Positions 18,041-28,341 are shown, numbered from the stretch's first letter. The stretch: DNA of 64,000 nucleotides from Comamonadaceae bacterium (GCA_947451385.1 CANFYZ010000002.1:46515-110514), one strand, 5' to 3'. A program made the numbers and translations. Notes: generated by a model not told the origin, from the sequence alone.

Positions 18041-20050
18041 ATGAAAATTTATTTCGCCCCGTTTCGCATGGGCCATTGGGCCTGGGTTGGTTCGTGCTTT
18101 TTTGTGATTTTTTCGGCGCAAGCCCAGTCGACTTCGACTTTGCAAAGGCTGCCCACCGAAAACCCTGAAGTGGTGATCACGGGTAACCGCCAAATCCAAC
18201 AAAATCTTCAGGTGCCCGGGTTGCTCACGGTGATCACGCGCCAACAAATTGAGGACGCCGGCGCCGCCACCGTCAACGAGTCGATCATGCGGTTGGCGGG
18301 GGTGATTGGAACGCCCAGTTTGTATGGCGGTAATGAATATGCCCTGGACCTGGGCGGTTATGGCGATACGGCATCGAGTAACACAGTGGTCATTCTTGAC
18401 GGTGTGCCCTTGCGTGAAGCAGATCAAAGTGAGACCCGCCTGTCCGCCATTCCGGTAGAGCAAGTCGAACGCATTGAGATTTACCGGGGTTCTGGCAATG
18501 TTTTGTACGGCGAAGGTGCGTCAGCCGGGGTGATCCATGTCATCACCCGGGCTTCTGCTGGCCGGGTGCAGCCAGAGGCTTCAGGGTCGGTGGCCCTCAG
18601 CAAGGGAAGTTGGGGCGCCCAGGAGGTCCGGTCCCATGTCTCCAAGGGCTTTGAATCGGTCGAGGTCAATGCGTCAGTGGTTGACGCACGATCAGATGGC
18701 TACCGTGCACACGCCCGCCATGAAAGTACCAGCGGCCAATTGGCGCTCAAAGGCTTATCGGAGAGTTGGCGTTGGGGTGTCCATTTGGCGGCAGAAGAAG
18801 TCCAGGCCCGGACACCGGGTTCATTGACGCTGGCCCAGTTTGAGTCGAACCCGCGTCAGGCGCAACCGGATTCTTTAACCCACGATACCCGCATGAAAGT
18901 CAAAGCCGAACGCTATGCGGCGTTTGCAGAAACCGCCTTGGCCGGCGTGACCTTCAGAGCAGACGTGGCCCAAAGGCATCGCAGCTTTGATGCCGTGTCT
19001 GTTTTATATGGTTTACGCACCCCCCTGACGTTTGAAACCCAATCCGACTACCTGAGTCTGTCAGGGCGCAAACAGGTGCTGTTTGATGAAGGACAAAGCA
19101 ACTTTCTGGTTGGTTTGGAAACCACGGCCTGGGACCAGTCGCGGGTGTATCCGACCTACCCCAGCTGGGGGACCGTCCTGCTGGATTCCCGGTCGCGTGG
19201 TTTCTATGTCAAAAGCGACACCGATTTCAATGCCGCTGGCGTTCGCCTCAGTGCGGGCTGGCGTGAGGAGTCGTTTAAGCGAAATCAGTTGTTCACGGGC
19301 CTCAAAACCAGCTTGGATGAAACCCCCCGTGCTTGGGACGTGGGCCTGTCGAAAAGTCTGAACGCACAAAATGCCATCTATGTCCGGTACGCCCAAAGTT
19401 TTCGTTTGCCTAACCTCGACGAATTCACGACGCCCGCCTATGACCTGAGCTTCAACCCGATCAATCTGCGGCCTCAAACAGACCGCACCCGCGAAATCGG
19501 ATGGAAGCGCAGCGCGGGCGCCAACCATGTGATGGGTGTTCGCCTCTACAGAACCCAGTTGCGCAACGAGATCATCTATGACCCCGCGCAGTATGGAAAC
19601 ATCAATCTGGAGGCCACCCAGCGCCAGGGTCTGGACGTGCATGCGACCGTGGCGCCCCTGCCCAAGCTGGTGCTGACCGCCTCGGTGGGTTGGCGAGAAA
19701 CCCAGATTGAATATGGCGCGAATTCAGGAAAGTCCATGCCCATGGCTGCCAAGGAGGTGGCCAGCCTGCGCGCCGATTGGTCTCCGATGGCCGGTCATCA
19801 ACTGGGTGGCGGTTGGATGTATGTCGGCCGACAGTTCATCTCGGGAGACTTCGCCAACGAACAGAGCATGCCCAGCTACACCGTGATGGACATGCGCTAC
19901 AGCTACCGCATCGCTGCATGGGAGCTCTCCGCCGTCGTGCGTAATTTGACCGATAAAAAATATTTTTCATACGCCACCACAACCGGCGGCTATTCTGTCT
20001 ATCCCGACTCGGCAAGGTCGCTCCTTTTCACCGCGCGTTACCGTTACTGA
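18041..20050 (+). CDS. btuB: TonB-dependent receptor, BtuB-like (cobalamin)
   Basis: TonB box/plug (EVVITGNRQ, IEIYRGSGNVLYGEGASAGVIHVITR), C-terminal aromatic; riboswitch upstream and btu ABC genes downstream. Confidence 0.9.
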   Translation: MKIYFAPFRMGHWAWVGSCFFVIFSAQAQSTSTLQRLPTENPEVVITGNRQIQQNLQVPGLLTVITRQQIEDAGAATVNESIMRLAGVIGTPSLYGGNEYALDLGGYGDTASSNTVVILDGVPLREADQSETRLSAIPVEQVERIEIYRGSGNVLYGEGASAGVIHVITRASAGRVQPEASGSVALSKGSWGAQEVRSHVSKGFESVEVNASVVDARSDGYRAHARHESTSGQLALKGLSESWRWGVHLAAEEVQARTPGSLTLAQFESNPRQAQPDSLTHDTRMKVKAERYAAFAETALAGVTFRADVAQRHRSFDAVSVLYGLRTPLTFETQSDYLSLSGRKQVLFDEGQSNFLVGLETTAWDQSRVYPTYPSWGTVLLDSRSRGFYVKSDTDFNAAGVRLSAGWREESFKRNQLFTGLKTSLDETPRAWDVGLSKSLNAQNAIYVRYAQSFRLPNLDEFTTPAYDLSFNPINLRPQTDRTREIGWKRSAGANHVMGVRLYRTQLRNEIIYDPAQYGNINLEATQRQGLDVHATVAPLPKLVLTASVGWRETQIEYGANSGKSMPMAAKEVASLRADWSPMAGHQLGGGWMYVGRQFISGDFANEQSMPSYTVMDMRYSYRIAAWELSAVVRNLTDKKYFSYATTTGGYSVYPDSARSLLFTARYRY

Positions 20051-20055
20051 ACCTG

Positions 20056-20865
20056 ATGAACCCCTTAGTGCTTGGCCCCCAACGCATCGTCTGCTTGACC
20101 GAGGAGACGACGGAGTGGTTGTACCTGTTGGGGCAGGAGCGGCGCATTGTGGGGATTTCGGGGTACACGGTGCGCCCGCGCCGGGCGCGTGAGGAAAAGC
20201 CCAAGGTCAGCGCGTTCTTGACTGCCAAGATCGACAAGATTTTGGCGCTTGAGCCCGATTGCGTGTTCGGATTTTCAGACTTGCAAGCCGACATTGCTTC
20301 GGCGCTGATCCGCGCCGGGGTGCAGGTCACGGTGTTCAACCAGCGCAGCGTGGACGAGATTTTTTCCATGCTCTTCCAAGTGGGTGCGATGGTGGGCGAG
20401 GCGGAGCAGGCGCGTGCCCGCATCGCGCAGATGCAGGCCAATTTGCAAGCCTTGCGCGCCCAGGCGGCGACTTTCACGCGCCGCCCGAGGGTCTACTTTG
20501 AGGAGTGGGACCAGCCCCACATCAGTGGCATCCGCTGGGTCTCTGAGCTGATCGGCATCGCCGGTGGCGACGACATCTTTCCTGAATTGGCGGTCCAGTC
20601 CCTGGGCAAAGACCGCATCATTGCCGACGGGCAAACCATCGTCGACCGCGCCCCTGACATCGTCATCGGCTCCTGGTGCGGGAAGAAGTTTCGCCCCGAA
20701 AAAGTCGCCCAACGCCCCGGCTGGCAAGACGTGCCGGCCGTGCGCGACGCGCAGCTGTTTGAAATCAAGTCGGTCGATATCTTGCAGCCCGGGCCTGCTG
20801 CGCTGACCGATGGCGTGGCGCAGCTGCACCGCATCATGGCCCAATGGGCGCAGCAACATGGTTGA
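20056..20865 (+). CDS. Cobalamin-binding (BtuF-like) periplasmic-binding-fold protein without obvious signal peptide
   Basis: RIVCLTEETTEWLYLLGQERRIVGIS; ISGIRWVSELIGIAGGDDIF; embedded in the btu operon. Confidence 0.85.
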   Translation: MNPLVLGPQRIVCLTEETTEWLYLLGQERRIVGISGYTVRPRRAREEKPKVSAFLTAKIDKILALEPDCVFGFSDLQADIASALIRAGVQVTVFNQRSVDEIFSMLFQVGAMVGEAEQARARIAQMQANLQALRAQAATFTRRPRVYFEEWDQPHISGIRWVSELIGIAGGDDIFPELAVQSLGKDRIIADGQTIVDRAPDIVIGSWCGKKFRPEKVAQRPGWQDVPAVRDAQLFEIKSVDILQPGPAALTDGVAQLHRIMAQWAQQHG

Positions 20866-21763
20866 AGGCCGCGCCATCGCCAGGACCCTGCGCCTGTTTT
20901 TCGGGGCGCTGTGTTTCAGCCCCATGCTGGCCGCAGCCTTGACGGTGCAGGACGACCGCCATCAAGCGGTCGAGTTGGCGCGGCCGGCCCAGCGCATCGT
21001 CAGCTTGTTGCCTTCTCTCACTGAAACGGTCTGCGCTTTAGGCGCGTGCAACCGACTCGTCGGCGTGGACCGTTATTCCAACTGGCCCGCTTCGGTAAAC
21101 ACTTTGCCGCGCTTGGGCGGGGGCATTGACCCGAATATCGAAGCCATCGTCGCCGCTAGGCCTGACTTGGTGCTGTTGGCGGGCTCCACCCGCGGCGTGG
21201 AGCGGCTGCAGTCGCTGGGCCTGACGGTGCTGCAACTGGAGCCCCGCACCCATGAGGATACCGAGCGCGTGCTGCACACCGTGGCTGCGGCGCTGGGTTT
21301 GCCGCGCAGTGAGAGCGAGCGTGTCTGGCGCGAGATCGAGGCCGGTGTCAAGGCGGCTGCGCAGTCGCTCACGCCGGCCGCACGGGCGCAGCGGGTCTAT
21401 GTCGAGGTCAGCCCTGCGCCTTATGGCGCGAGCGAGTCGTCTTTTATTGGCGAGACCTTGCGCCGCCTGGGCGTGGGCAACATCTTGCCTGCAGCCATGG
21501 GGCCGTTTCCCAAAGTCAATCCTGAGTTCGTGGTGCGGGCGCAGCCGGATGCTATTTTGATCGGCGACAGTTCACGCGCCAGCATGGTGCAGCGCCCCGG
21601 CTGGGCGCAGCTGCCTGCGCTGCGTGACCAGCGCGTGTGCGCCTTCCCGCAAACGCAGGCCGATATTTTGGTGCGCCCCGGACCGCGCCTGGCCGAAGCG
21701 GCGCAGCTCATGGTGCAGTGTCTCAACCGGACGGCCGCTTTGCCGCACAAGGCTCAGCCATGA
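20858..21763 (+). CDS. btuF: Cobalamin ABC transporter substrate-binding protein (BtuF-like) with signal peptide
   Basis: Hydrophobic N-terminus ending AAAL, then RIVSLLPSLTETVCALGACNRLVGVDRYSNWP. Confidence 0.88.
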   Translation: MVEGRAIARTLRLFFGALCFSPMLAAALTVQDDRHQAVELARPAQRIVSLLPSLTETVCALGACNRLVGVDRYSNWPASVNTLPRLGGGIDPNIEAIVAARPDLVLLAGSTRGVERLQSLGLTVLQLEPRTHEDTERVLHTVAAALGLPRSESERVWREIEAGVKAAAQSLTPAARAQRVYVEVSPAPYGASESSFIGETLRRLGVGNILPAAMGPFPKVNPEFVVRAQPDAILIGDSSRASMVQRPGWAQLPALRDQRVCAFPQTQADILVRPGPRLAEAAQLMVQCLNRTAALPHKAQP

Positions 21764-22776
21764 CGCATGCCATGACCCGCGAGACTGTGCGCTGGGCTGG
21801 GGTGCTGGCGCTGTTGGGGCTGGCGGTCATGGCGCTGGGTCTGGGCGTGGGCAGTCAGGGGTGGGAAGCGATCAGCGTGATGGGCGGGGACCCGGTGCAG
21901 CAGCAAATCGTCTGGGACATTCGCTGGCCGCGCAGCCTGGGCGCATGGCTGGCGGGGGCCCTGCTGGGACTGGCCGGTGCTGTGGCGCAAGGCTTGTTCC
22001 GCAACCCGCTGGCCGATCCGTATTTGCTGGGCAGCGCCTCGGGCGCCTCGTTGGGGGTCAGCCTGTATCTCAGCGTTGCAGGCGGCTCGGTGTTGGGTGC
22101 CGGCGGGTGGCAACGCTTGGGCATGACCGGCGCGGCCTTTGTGGGCGCGGTGGGGGCGGTGCTGCTCACGCTGCTGCTGGCGCGTGGCGTGCAGCAAACC
22201 CTGCGTTTATTGCTGGCCGGTGTGGTGGTGGGGGTGGTATTGGGCGCGCTGGCCTCCTTGGCCGCGTTGCTGCAACCGCAGGTGTTGCAGGCCATGCAGG
22301 GTTTTATGTTGGGCTCGACGGCTTTTGTGGGGTGGGCCTCTTGTGCGCTCATGGCGGGTGCATTGGCTGTGTCTTTGGGCGTGGGCGTGGCGCTTGCGCG
22401 CGTGCTGGACGCACTCACCCTCGGCGAAGCCACGGCGCGCAGCCTGGGCGTGCCTCTGGGGGCTGCGCGCATCGGCTTGATTGCGGTGTTGTCATTGGCC
22501 ACGGGCGCGGCGGTGGCGCAAACGGGTTTGATCGCATTTGTCGGCCTGGCTGCGCCGCATGCGGTGCGCTCACGCGTCCACACCACGCACGCCGGGCTGC
22601 TGGTCTTGTCGGCGCTCATGGGGGGCGTGCTGCTGCAGTCGGCCGATGTGCTGGCGCGTGGGCTCCTGGCACCGCAAGACTTGCCGGTGGGCATGTTCAC
22701 GGCGGTGCTGGGCGGCGTGTATTTGCTGTGGCGCATGCAACGTGTACATCCTGCTGTGAACGGAGACCGCACATGA
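21760..22776 (+). CDS. btuC: Cobalamin/iron-chelate ABC transporter permease (FecCD family)
   Basis: WDIRWPRSLGAWLAGALLGLAGAVAQGLFRNPLADPYLLG; ATGA overlap with btuF. Confidence 0.93.
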   Translation: MTHAMTRETVRWAGVLALLGLAVMALGLGVGSQGWEAISVMGGDPVQQQIVWDIRWPRSLGAWLAGALLGLAGAVAQGLFRNPLADPYLLGSASGASLGVSLYLSVAGGSVLGAGGWQRLGMTGAAFVGAVGAVLLTLLLARGVQQTLRLLLAGVVVGVVLGALASLAALLQPQVLQAMQGFMLGSTAFVGWASCALMAGALAVSLGVGVALARVLDALTLGEATARSLGVPLGAARIGLIAVLSLATGAAVAQTGLIAFVGLAAPHAVRSRVHTTHAGLLVLSALMGGVLLQSADVLARGLLAPQDLPVGMFTAVLGGVYLLWRMQRVHPAVNGDRT

Positions 22777-23549
22777 ACGCCCCCATGCCTTGGGCCTTGC
22801 AGACCCGTGGGTTGCAGGTGCAGCTCGGCGGACGCGCTGTTTTGCACGGGGTGGATCTGGACATTGCCTCTGGCGAATGGACCTGTGTGGTGGGCCCCAA
22901 CGGCGCGGGCAAATCCACCTTGCTCAAGGCCGTGGCGGGCTTGCTGCCCGCGCAGGGGCAGGTGCGCTGGCAAGGCCAGGAACGAGACGCGATGCAACGG
23001 CGAGAGCGTGCGCGCTTGCTCTCGTGGCTGGGGCAGGGTGAGGCCGTCTCGCTGGATTTGCGCGTCTATGACGTGGCCATGCTGGGCCGCCTGCCGCACC
23101 AAGACTGGCTGGCCGCACCCAGTGCACAAGACCAGGCCATGGTCAAAGCCGCGCTCCAAGCCACCCAGGCTTGGGACTGGCGCGAGCGCAGCCTGGGTGA
23201 ACTCTCTGGCGGCGAGCGCCAACGCGTGTTGTTGGCCCGTGCCATGGCGGGCAACGCGCCGCTGATGCTGATGGACGAACCCATGGCCAACCTGGACCCA
23301 CCGCACCAGGTCGATTGGTTGGAGCAGGTGCAGTGCCTGCGCGCCCAGGGCACCACGGTGCTCAGTGTCTTGCACGAGATTGGCATGGCCCTGCAAGCTG
23401 ACAGTCTGGTGGTCATGCGCGAGGGGCGTGTGGTGCACCATGGCGCAGCGTCAGACGCGGCCACGCGGCAGGCCATTGAAGACGTGTTTGCGCAGCGCAT
23501 CCGCATCCTGGCCGTCGATGGGCAGTGGGTGGTGCTGCCCAGAGCCTGA
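22773..23549 (+). CDS. btuD: Cobalamin ABC transporter ATP-binding protein
   Basis: Walker A GPNGAGKST, signature LSGGERQRV, Walker B LMLMDEP; true start ATG 22773, so the 641-aa track ORF is over-extended. Confidence 0.93.
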   Translation: MNAPMPWALQTRGLQVQLGGRAVLHGVDLDIASGEWTCVVGPNGAGKSTLLKAVAGLLPAQGQVRWQGQERDAMQRRERARLLSWLGQGEAVSLDLRVYDVAMLGRLPHQDWLAAPSAQDQAMVKAALQATQAWDWRERSLGELSGGERQRVLLARAMAGNAPLMLMDEPMANLDPPHQVDWLEQVQCLRAQGTTVLSVLHEIGMALQADSLVVMREGRVVHHGAASDAATRQAIEDVFAQRIRILAVDGQWVVLPRA

Positions 23550-23634
23550 AAAATGGGATGAACATGCTGGGCTTCAATGGGCTTGGGACCTCAGCGTTTT
23601 TCAAGATTGTTTAAGATACCGCAGGAGAATTCGC

Positions 23635-24840
23635 ATGCACCTCGTTACCCCCCTTCGCCAGGCCCTGGCCCTGGCTGCCTTGAGCACCCTGGCGTGGTCT
23701 GTCCAGGCCCAAACGACTTACAAGATCGGTGAGATCAACAGCTACAAGGCGCAACCCGCGTTTTTAGAGCCCTACAAAAAAGGCATGGAGCTGGCGATCG
23801 ACGAGGTGAATGCGTCCGGCGGCGTGCTGGGCAAAAAACTGGAACTCATCACCCGTGACGACAACGCCAACCCCGGTGACGCCGTGCGCGTGGCCGAAGA
23901 GTTGATCTCGCGCGAAAAAATCGACGTGCTGACCGGCACTTTTTTGTCCAATACCGGCTTGGCCGTGGCCGACTTTGCCAAGCAAAAGAAGGTTTTTTTC
24001 TTGGCCGGCGAGCCTTTGTCAGACAAATTGACTTGGCAAGGTGGCAACGCTTACACCTTCCGTTTGCGCCCAGGCACCTACATGCAAGCAGCCATGTTGG
24101 TGCCCGAGGCGGTGAAGCTGAAGAAAAAACGCTGGGCGGTGGTCTACCCCAACTATGAATATGGCCAGTCGGCGGTCGCTGCGTTCAAAACCTTGCTGAA
24201 AGCCGCCCAACCCGAGGTCGAATTTGTGGCCGAGCAAGCCCCCCCACTGGGCAAGCTGGACGCGGGCAGTGTGGTGCAAGCCCTGGCCGATGCCAAGCCC
24301 GATGCAATTTTCAATGTCTTGTTCGGTGCCGACCTGACCAAATTTGTGCGTGAAGGCAATACCCGTGGCTTGTTCCAAGACCGGGAGGTGGTCAGCCTGC
24401 TGACCGGTGAACCCGAGTATTTGGACGCACTCAAGGACGAGACTCCCAATGGTTGGATCGTCACGGGCTACCCTTGGAGCTCGCTTGCCACGGTGGATCA
24501 CAAGACGTTTTTGCAAGCCTATCAAGCCAAATTCAAAGACTATCCGCGCATGGGCTCGGTCGTGGGTTACGCGCTGATCAAGTCGGTGGCGGCGGGCGTC
24601 GCCAAGGCCCAAGGGGTTGATTCCGATAAATTGCGTGTGGCATTTCGCGGTCTGCAAGTGGCCACACCTTTCGGCAAGATCACCTACCGCGCTGAAGATC
24701 ACCAGTCGACGATGGGGGCTTTCGTCGGACGCACCAAAAATGAGGGCGGCAAAGGGGTGATGGTCGATGCGCGCTACATGGACGGCGCGCAGTTTCAGCC
24801 ATCGGCCGCCGATGTGAAAAAATCTCGCAGCGCCGACTGA
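23635..24840 (+). CDS. Branched-chain amino acid-type ABC transporter substrate-binding protein (LivK-like)
   Basis: Signal peptide; GMELAIDEVNASGGVLGKKLELITRDDNANPGDAVRVAEELI. Confidence 0.9.
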   Translation: MHLVTPLRQALALAALSTLAWSVQAQTTYKIGEINSYKAQPAFLEPYKKGMELAIDEVNASGGVLGKKLELITRDDNANPGDAVRVAEELISREKIDVLTGTFLSNTGLAVADFAKQKKVFFLAGEPLSDKLTWQGGNAYTFRLRPGTYMQAAMLVPEAVKLKKKRWAVVYPNYEYGQSAVAAFKTLLKAAQPEVEFVAEQAPPLGKLDAGSVVQALADAKPDAIFNVLFGADLTKFVREGNTRGLFQDREVVSLLTGEPEYLDALKDETPNGWIVTGYPWSSLATVDHKTFLQAYQAKFKDYPRMGSVVGYALIKSVAAGVAKAQGVDSDKLRVAFRGLQVATPFGKITYRAEDHQSTMGAFVGRTKNEGGKGVMVDARYMDGAQFQPSAADVKKSRSAD

Positions 24841-24932
24841 CCCGATCGATCACGGCTTTGAGTGGCTGAAGGGCCCCAGGGCATGGCCCACAAGCCGTCC
24901 TGCGGCCCGACTTTTCACGACATCATCCACGC

Positions 24933-26843
24933 ATGAGTTTCTCTGGATTTTTCGCTCAACTTTTGAATGGGCTGGCCGCTGCCTCATCGCTTTTTTTTGT
25001 CGCCGCGGGTTTGTCACTGATTTTTGGCGTCACGCGCATTGTGAATTTTGCGCACGGTTCTTTTTACATGGCCGGCCTGTATGTCGCCTACACCCTGGTC
25101 GATCGCCTGGCCAGCAGTCTGGGGTTTTGGCCATCGATCGCCTTGGCGGCTTTGGCTGTGGGCGTGCTGGGCGCCCTGATTGAGATGCTCCTGTTGCGCC
25201 GCATTTACAAAGCGCCCGAGCTGTTTCAGTTGTTGGCCACCTTCGCTTTGGTTCTTGTGCTGAAGGATGCCATGTTGTGGCTCTGGGGCCCTGAAGAATT
25301 GCTGGGCCCCCGTGCGCCGGGATTGGCCGGGTCGGTATCGATTTGGGGGCGGCCGTTTCCTACTTACGATCTATTTTTGATGGCCGCCGGCCCTGTGGTG
25401 TTGGCGCTGCTGTGGCTGATGCTGACGCGAACCCGCTTTGGCACCCTGGTCCGCGCTGCGACGCAAGACCGTGAAATGGTCAGCGCGCTGGGCGTCAACC
25501 AAGCCTGGTTGTTTACCGCGGTGTTCGCCTTGGGGGCGTTGTTGGCGGGGTTGGGCGGCGCTTTGCAGTTGCCGCGTGAGCCCGCCAATTTGGAGATCGA
25601 TTTGAACATCATCGGCTCCGCTTTTGTGGTGGTGGTGGTCGGTGGCATGGGCTCGATACCAGGCGCCTATTGGGCCGCTTTGCTGATCGCGGAAGTCAAA
25701 GCCGTGTGCATTTGGTTGGGCGTGGTGGAGATCTTCGGCTTGGCGGTTTCGTTCTCCAAACTCACTTTGGTGGTGGACTTTGTGGTCATGGCTGCGGTGC
25801 TGGTTTGGCGTCCTTGGGGCTTGCTGGGCAGGCCGCAGGCCCCGAGTCGCACTGTGGGCTGGCGCGAAGAACCTTTGCGCCCGGCCAGCCAAGGCTTCTT
25901 GGTGGCTGCAGCTGTGCTCGGTCTGGTGTTGGTGGCCATGCCTTGGCTTGCGGCCAGCTCGCCTTACACCACGGTGTTGCTGATCGATTTGTTGATTGCC
26001 GCTTTGTTTGCGGCCAGCCTGCACTTCATCATGGGACCGGCCGGCATGCACTCCTTTGGTCATGCCGCTTATTTCGGTTTAGGTGCTTATGCTGCGGCGC
26101 TGCTGGTGCGCTCCTGGGGCTGGTCGATGGAAATGGCGTTGCTGGCAGCGCCCTGGGTGTCCGCCTTCGGGGCTTTGGTGTTTGGCTGGTTTGCCGTGCG
26201 CTTGTCCGGCGTTTACCTGGCCATGTTGACGTTGGCGTTTGCACAAATTACCTGGGCGGTCACTTTCCAGTGGGACAGATTGACGGGGGGCAGCAATGGC
26301 CTGACCGGCGTCTGGCCCTCGGCACTGTTCAGCGATAAACGCCTGTATTACGGGTTGACCTTGAGTTTGGTGGTGCTCAGTCTGCTGGGTTTGCGTCGGG
26401 TGTTGTTCTCGCCCTTTGGCTACGCGCTGCGTGCCGGCCGCGATTCGGTGTTGCGGGCTGAGGCCATAGGCATCGACGTGAAACGCGTCCAGTGGCTGGC
26501 CTTTATGTTGGCCGGCGCTGCGGCGGGTTTATCGGGGGCCTTGTATGCATTTTCCAAGGGCAGCATCTCGCCTGAAACCCTGGGCGTAGGCAAATCTGTC
26601 GACGCTTTGGTGATGGTCCTGCTGGGCGGCATTCAAACGCTGGCGGGCCCGGTGGTTGGGGCCTTCAGCTTCACGGCCTTGCATGATGTGGTGGCGCGCA
26701 ATACCGATTACTGGCGTGCCATGTTGGGCGCGGTTATTTTGATTTTGGTGTTGTTGTTCCCGCAAGGTTTGGCCGGGTCGGTGTCGTTGTGGTGGCATCG
26801 CTGGCGCGCTTCAACAGCGCCGCGAGAGGGGTCTGCGCCATGA
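24933..26843 (+). CDS. Fused branched-chain amino acid-type ABC permease (LivH-LivM in one polypeptide)
   Basis: N-terminal half LivH-like (SLIFGVTRIVNFAHGSFYMAG), C-terminal half LivM-like (GPAGMHSFGHAAYFGLGAYAAA ... RDSVLRAEAIGIDVKRVQWLAF); 636 aa without interruption. Confidence 0.92.
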   Translation: MSFSGFFAQLLNGLAAASSLFFVAAGLSLIFGVTRIVNFAHGSFYMAGLYVAYTLVDRLASSLGFWPSIALAALAVGVLGALIEMLLLRRIYKAPELFQLLATFALVLVLKDAMLWLWGPEELLGPRAPGLAGSVSIWGRPFPTYDLFLMAAGPVVLALLWLMLTRTRFGTLVRAATQDREMVSALGVNQAWLFTAVFALGALLAGLGGALQLPREPANLEIDLNIIGSAFVVVVVGGMGSIPGAYWAALLIAEVKAVCIWLGVVEIFGLAVSFSKLTLVVDFVVMAAVLVWRPWGLLGRPQAPSRTVGWREEPLRPASQGFLVAAAVLGLVLVAMPWLAASSPYTTVLLIDLLIAALFAASLHFIMGPAGMHSFGHAAYFGLGAYAAALLVRSWGWSMEMALLAAPWVSAFGALVFGWFAVRLSGVYLAMLTLAFAQITWAVTFQWDRLTGGSNGLTGVWPSALFSDKRLYYGLTLSLVVLSLLGLRRVLFSPFGYALRAGRDSVLRAEAIGIDVKRVQWLAFMLAGAAAGLSGALYAFSKGSISPETLGVGKSVDALVMVLLGGIQTLAGPVVGAFSFTALHDVVARNTDYWRAMLGAVILILVLLFPQGLAGSVSLWWHRWRASTAPREGSAP

Positions 26844-27610
26844 CGGCTGCACTCTTGCAAGTGAGAAACCTGGGCAAGTCCTTTGGCGGTGTCAAGGCGG
26901 TGGACGGCATCAGCTTTGATTTGGCGCCGGGTGAGTTGTTGGCCCTGATCGGACCCAACGGCGCGGGCAAGTCCACCACCTTCAATATGGTCCATGGCCA
27001 GTTGCGACCGGACCAGGGCTCTATCCTGCTGCAAGGCCAAGAGCTGGCGGGGCGCAGCCCTCGCGCCATTTGGCGGCAGGGCGTCGGACGCACCTTTCAG
27101 ATTGCCGAAACCTTTGCCTCACTCACTGCGGTAGAAAACGTCCAAATGGCGCTGCTCTCGCAGGACCATTTGCTGTTCTCGATGTGGCGGCGTGCAGCCG
27201 ACCACCGGCGCGATGACGCATTGGCTCTGCTGGACCAGGTGGGCATGAAGCGCCAGGCCGACCGGCCTTGCAACGTGTTGGCCTATGGCGATGTCAAGCG
27301 CGTGGAGTTGGCTGTGGCCATGGCCAACAGCCCTAAGCTGTTGCTGATGGACGAACCCACCGCCGGTATGGCGCCCCAAGAGCGCAACAACTTGATGGCG
27401 CTGACCAAAGAGCTGGTGTTGCATCAGGGCATGGCGGTGCTGTTCACCGAGCACAGCATGGACGTGGTCTTTGCCTATGCTGATCGCATGATCGTGCTGG
27501 CACGGGGCCGATTGATCGCCGAGGGCCAGCCCTCGGCTATTCGCGATCATCCCCAGGTGCAAGAAGTGTATTTCGGCACGGGCCAGACTTTTGAGAAAGC
27601 GCCTGCATGA
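26840..27610 (+). CDS. Branched-chain amino acid-type ABC ATP-binding protein (LivG-like)
   Basis: GPNGAGKSTTFNM, LLLMDEPTAGMAPQE, GVGRTFQI. Confidence 0.93.
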   Translation: MTAALLQVRNLGKSFGGVKAVDGISFDLAPGELLALIGPNGAGKSTTFNMVHGQLRPDQGSILLQGQELAGRSPRAIWRQGVGRTFQIAETFASLTAVENVQMALLSQDHLLFSMWRRAADHRRDDALALLDQVGMKRQADRPCNVLAYGDVKRVELAVAMANSPKLLLMDEPTAGMAPQERNNLMALTKELVLHQGMAVLFTEHSMDVVFAYADRMIVLARGRLIAEGQPSAIRDHPQVQEVYFGTGQTFEKAPA

Positions 27611-28341
27611 GCGCCGCCGAGATCTTGCTGGAAGCCAAAGGCCTGTCCGCTGGGTATGGCGCAGCCGAAATTTTGGTGGACGTCGACCTGCACGTGCGAC
27701 GCGGTGAAGTCGTGGCCCTGATCGGGCGCAATGGCGCGGGCAAGTCCACCCTGCTCAAAGCCTTGATGGGCCTGTTGGACCGCCGGCGAGGACAAGTGAT
27801 TTTCATGGGGCATGACCTGTCGCGCAGCGAACCCCACCAAGCCGCGCGCCTGGGCTTGGGGTATGTGCCAGAAGACCGCCGAATTTTCACCGACCTCACG
27901 GTCATGGAAAATCTGCAGGTGGGTCAACAAATGGTGCGTCAATGGCCTGATGGTCAGACCGCGCCGCATTGGACGCCAGAAAGCTTGTTTCAACTTTTTC
28001 CGAATTTGGCTGAAATGCCGCAACGCCCCGGCGGCCGCATGAGCGGGGGCGAACAACAAATGCTGACCGTCGCCCGCACGCTCATGGGCAACCCTTTTTT
28101 GGTGCTGCTTGACGAGCCCTCAGAGGGCATGGCGCCGGTCATCGTCGAGCACATGGTGCAAATGATCCTGGCCCTCAAAAAACAGGGCTTGAGCATCTTG
28201 TTGTCAGAGCAAAACATGCATTTTGCAGAGCTGGTGTCGGACCGGGCGTATGTGCTGGAAAAAGGCCAAATCCGTTTTCAAGGCACGATGCAGGAACTGG
28301 CTTCCAACGAAGAGGTACTGCGCTCTTTTGTGAGCTTGTGA
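27607..28341 (+). CDS. Branched-chain amino acid-type ABC ATP-binding protein (LivF-like)
   Basis: GRNGAGKSTLLKALMG, MSGGEQQML, LDEPSEGMAPVIVEHM. Confidence 0.93.
   Translation: MSAAEILLEAKGLSAGYGAAEILVDVDLHVRRGEVVALIGRNGAGKSTLLKALMGLLDRRRGQVIFMGHDLSRSEPHQAARLGLGYVPEDRRIFTDLTVMENLQVGQQMVRQWPDGQTAPHWTPESLFQLFPNLAEMPQRPGGRMSGGEQQMLTVARTLMGNPFLVLLDEPSEGMAPVIVEHMVQMILALKKQGLSILLSEQNMHFAELVSDRAYVLEKGQIRFQGTMQELASNEEVLRSFVSL

Noticed and set aside
21855-23441. 528-aa minus-strand ORF opposite btuC/btuD
   Set aside because: Low-complexity Ala/Pro/Thr-rich antisense translation of well-supported genes.
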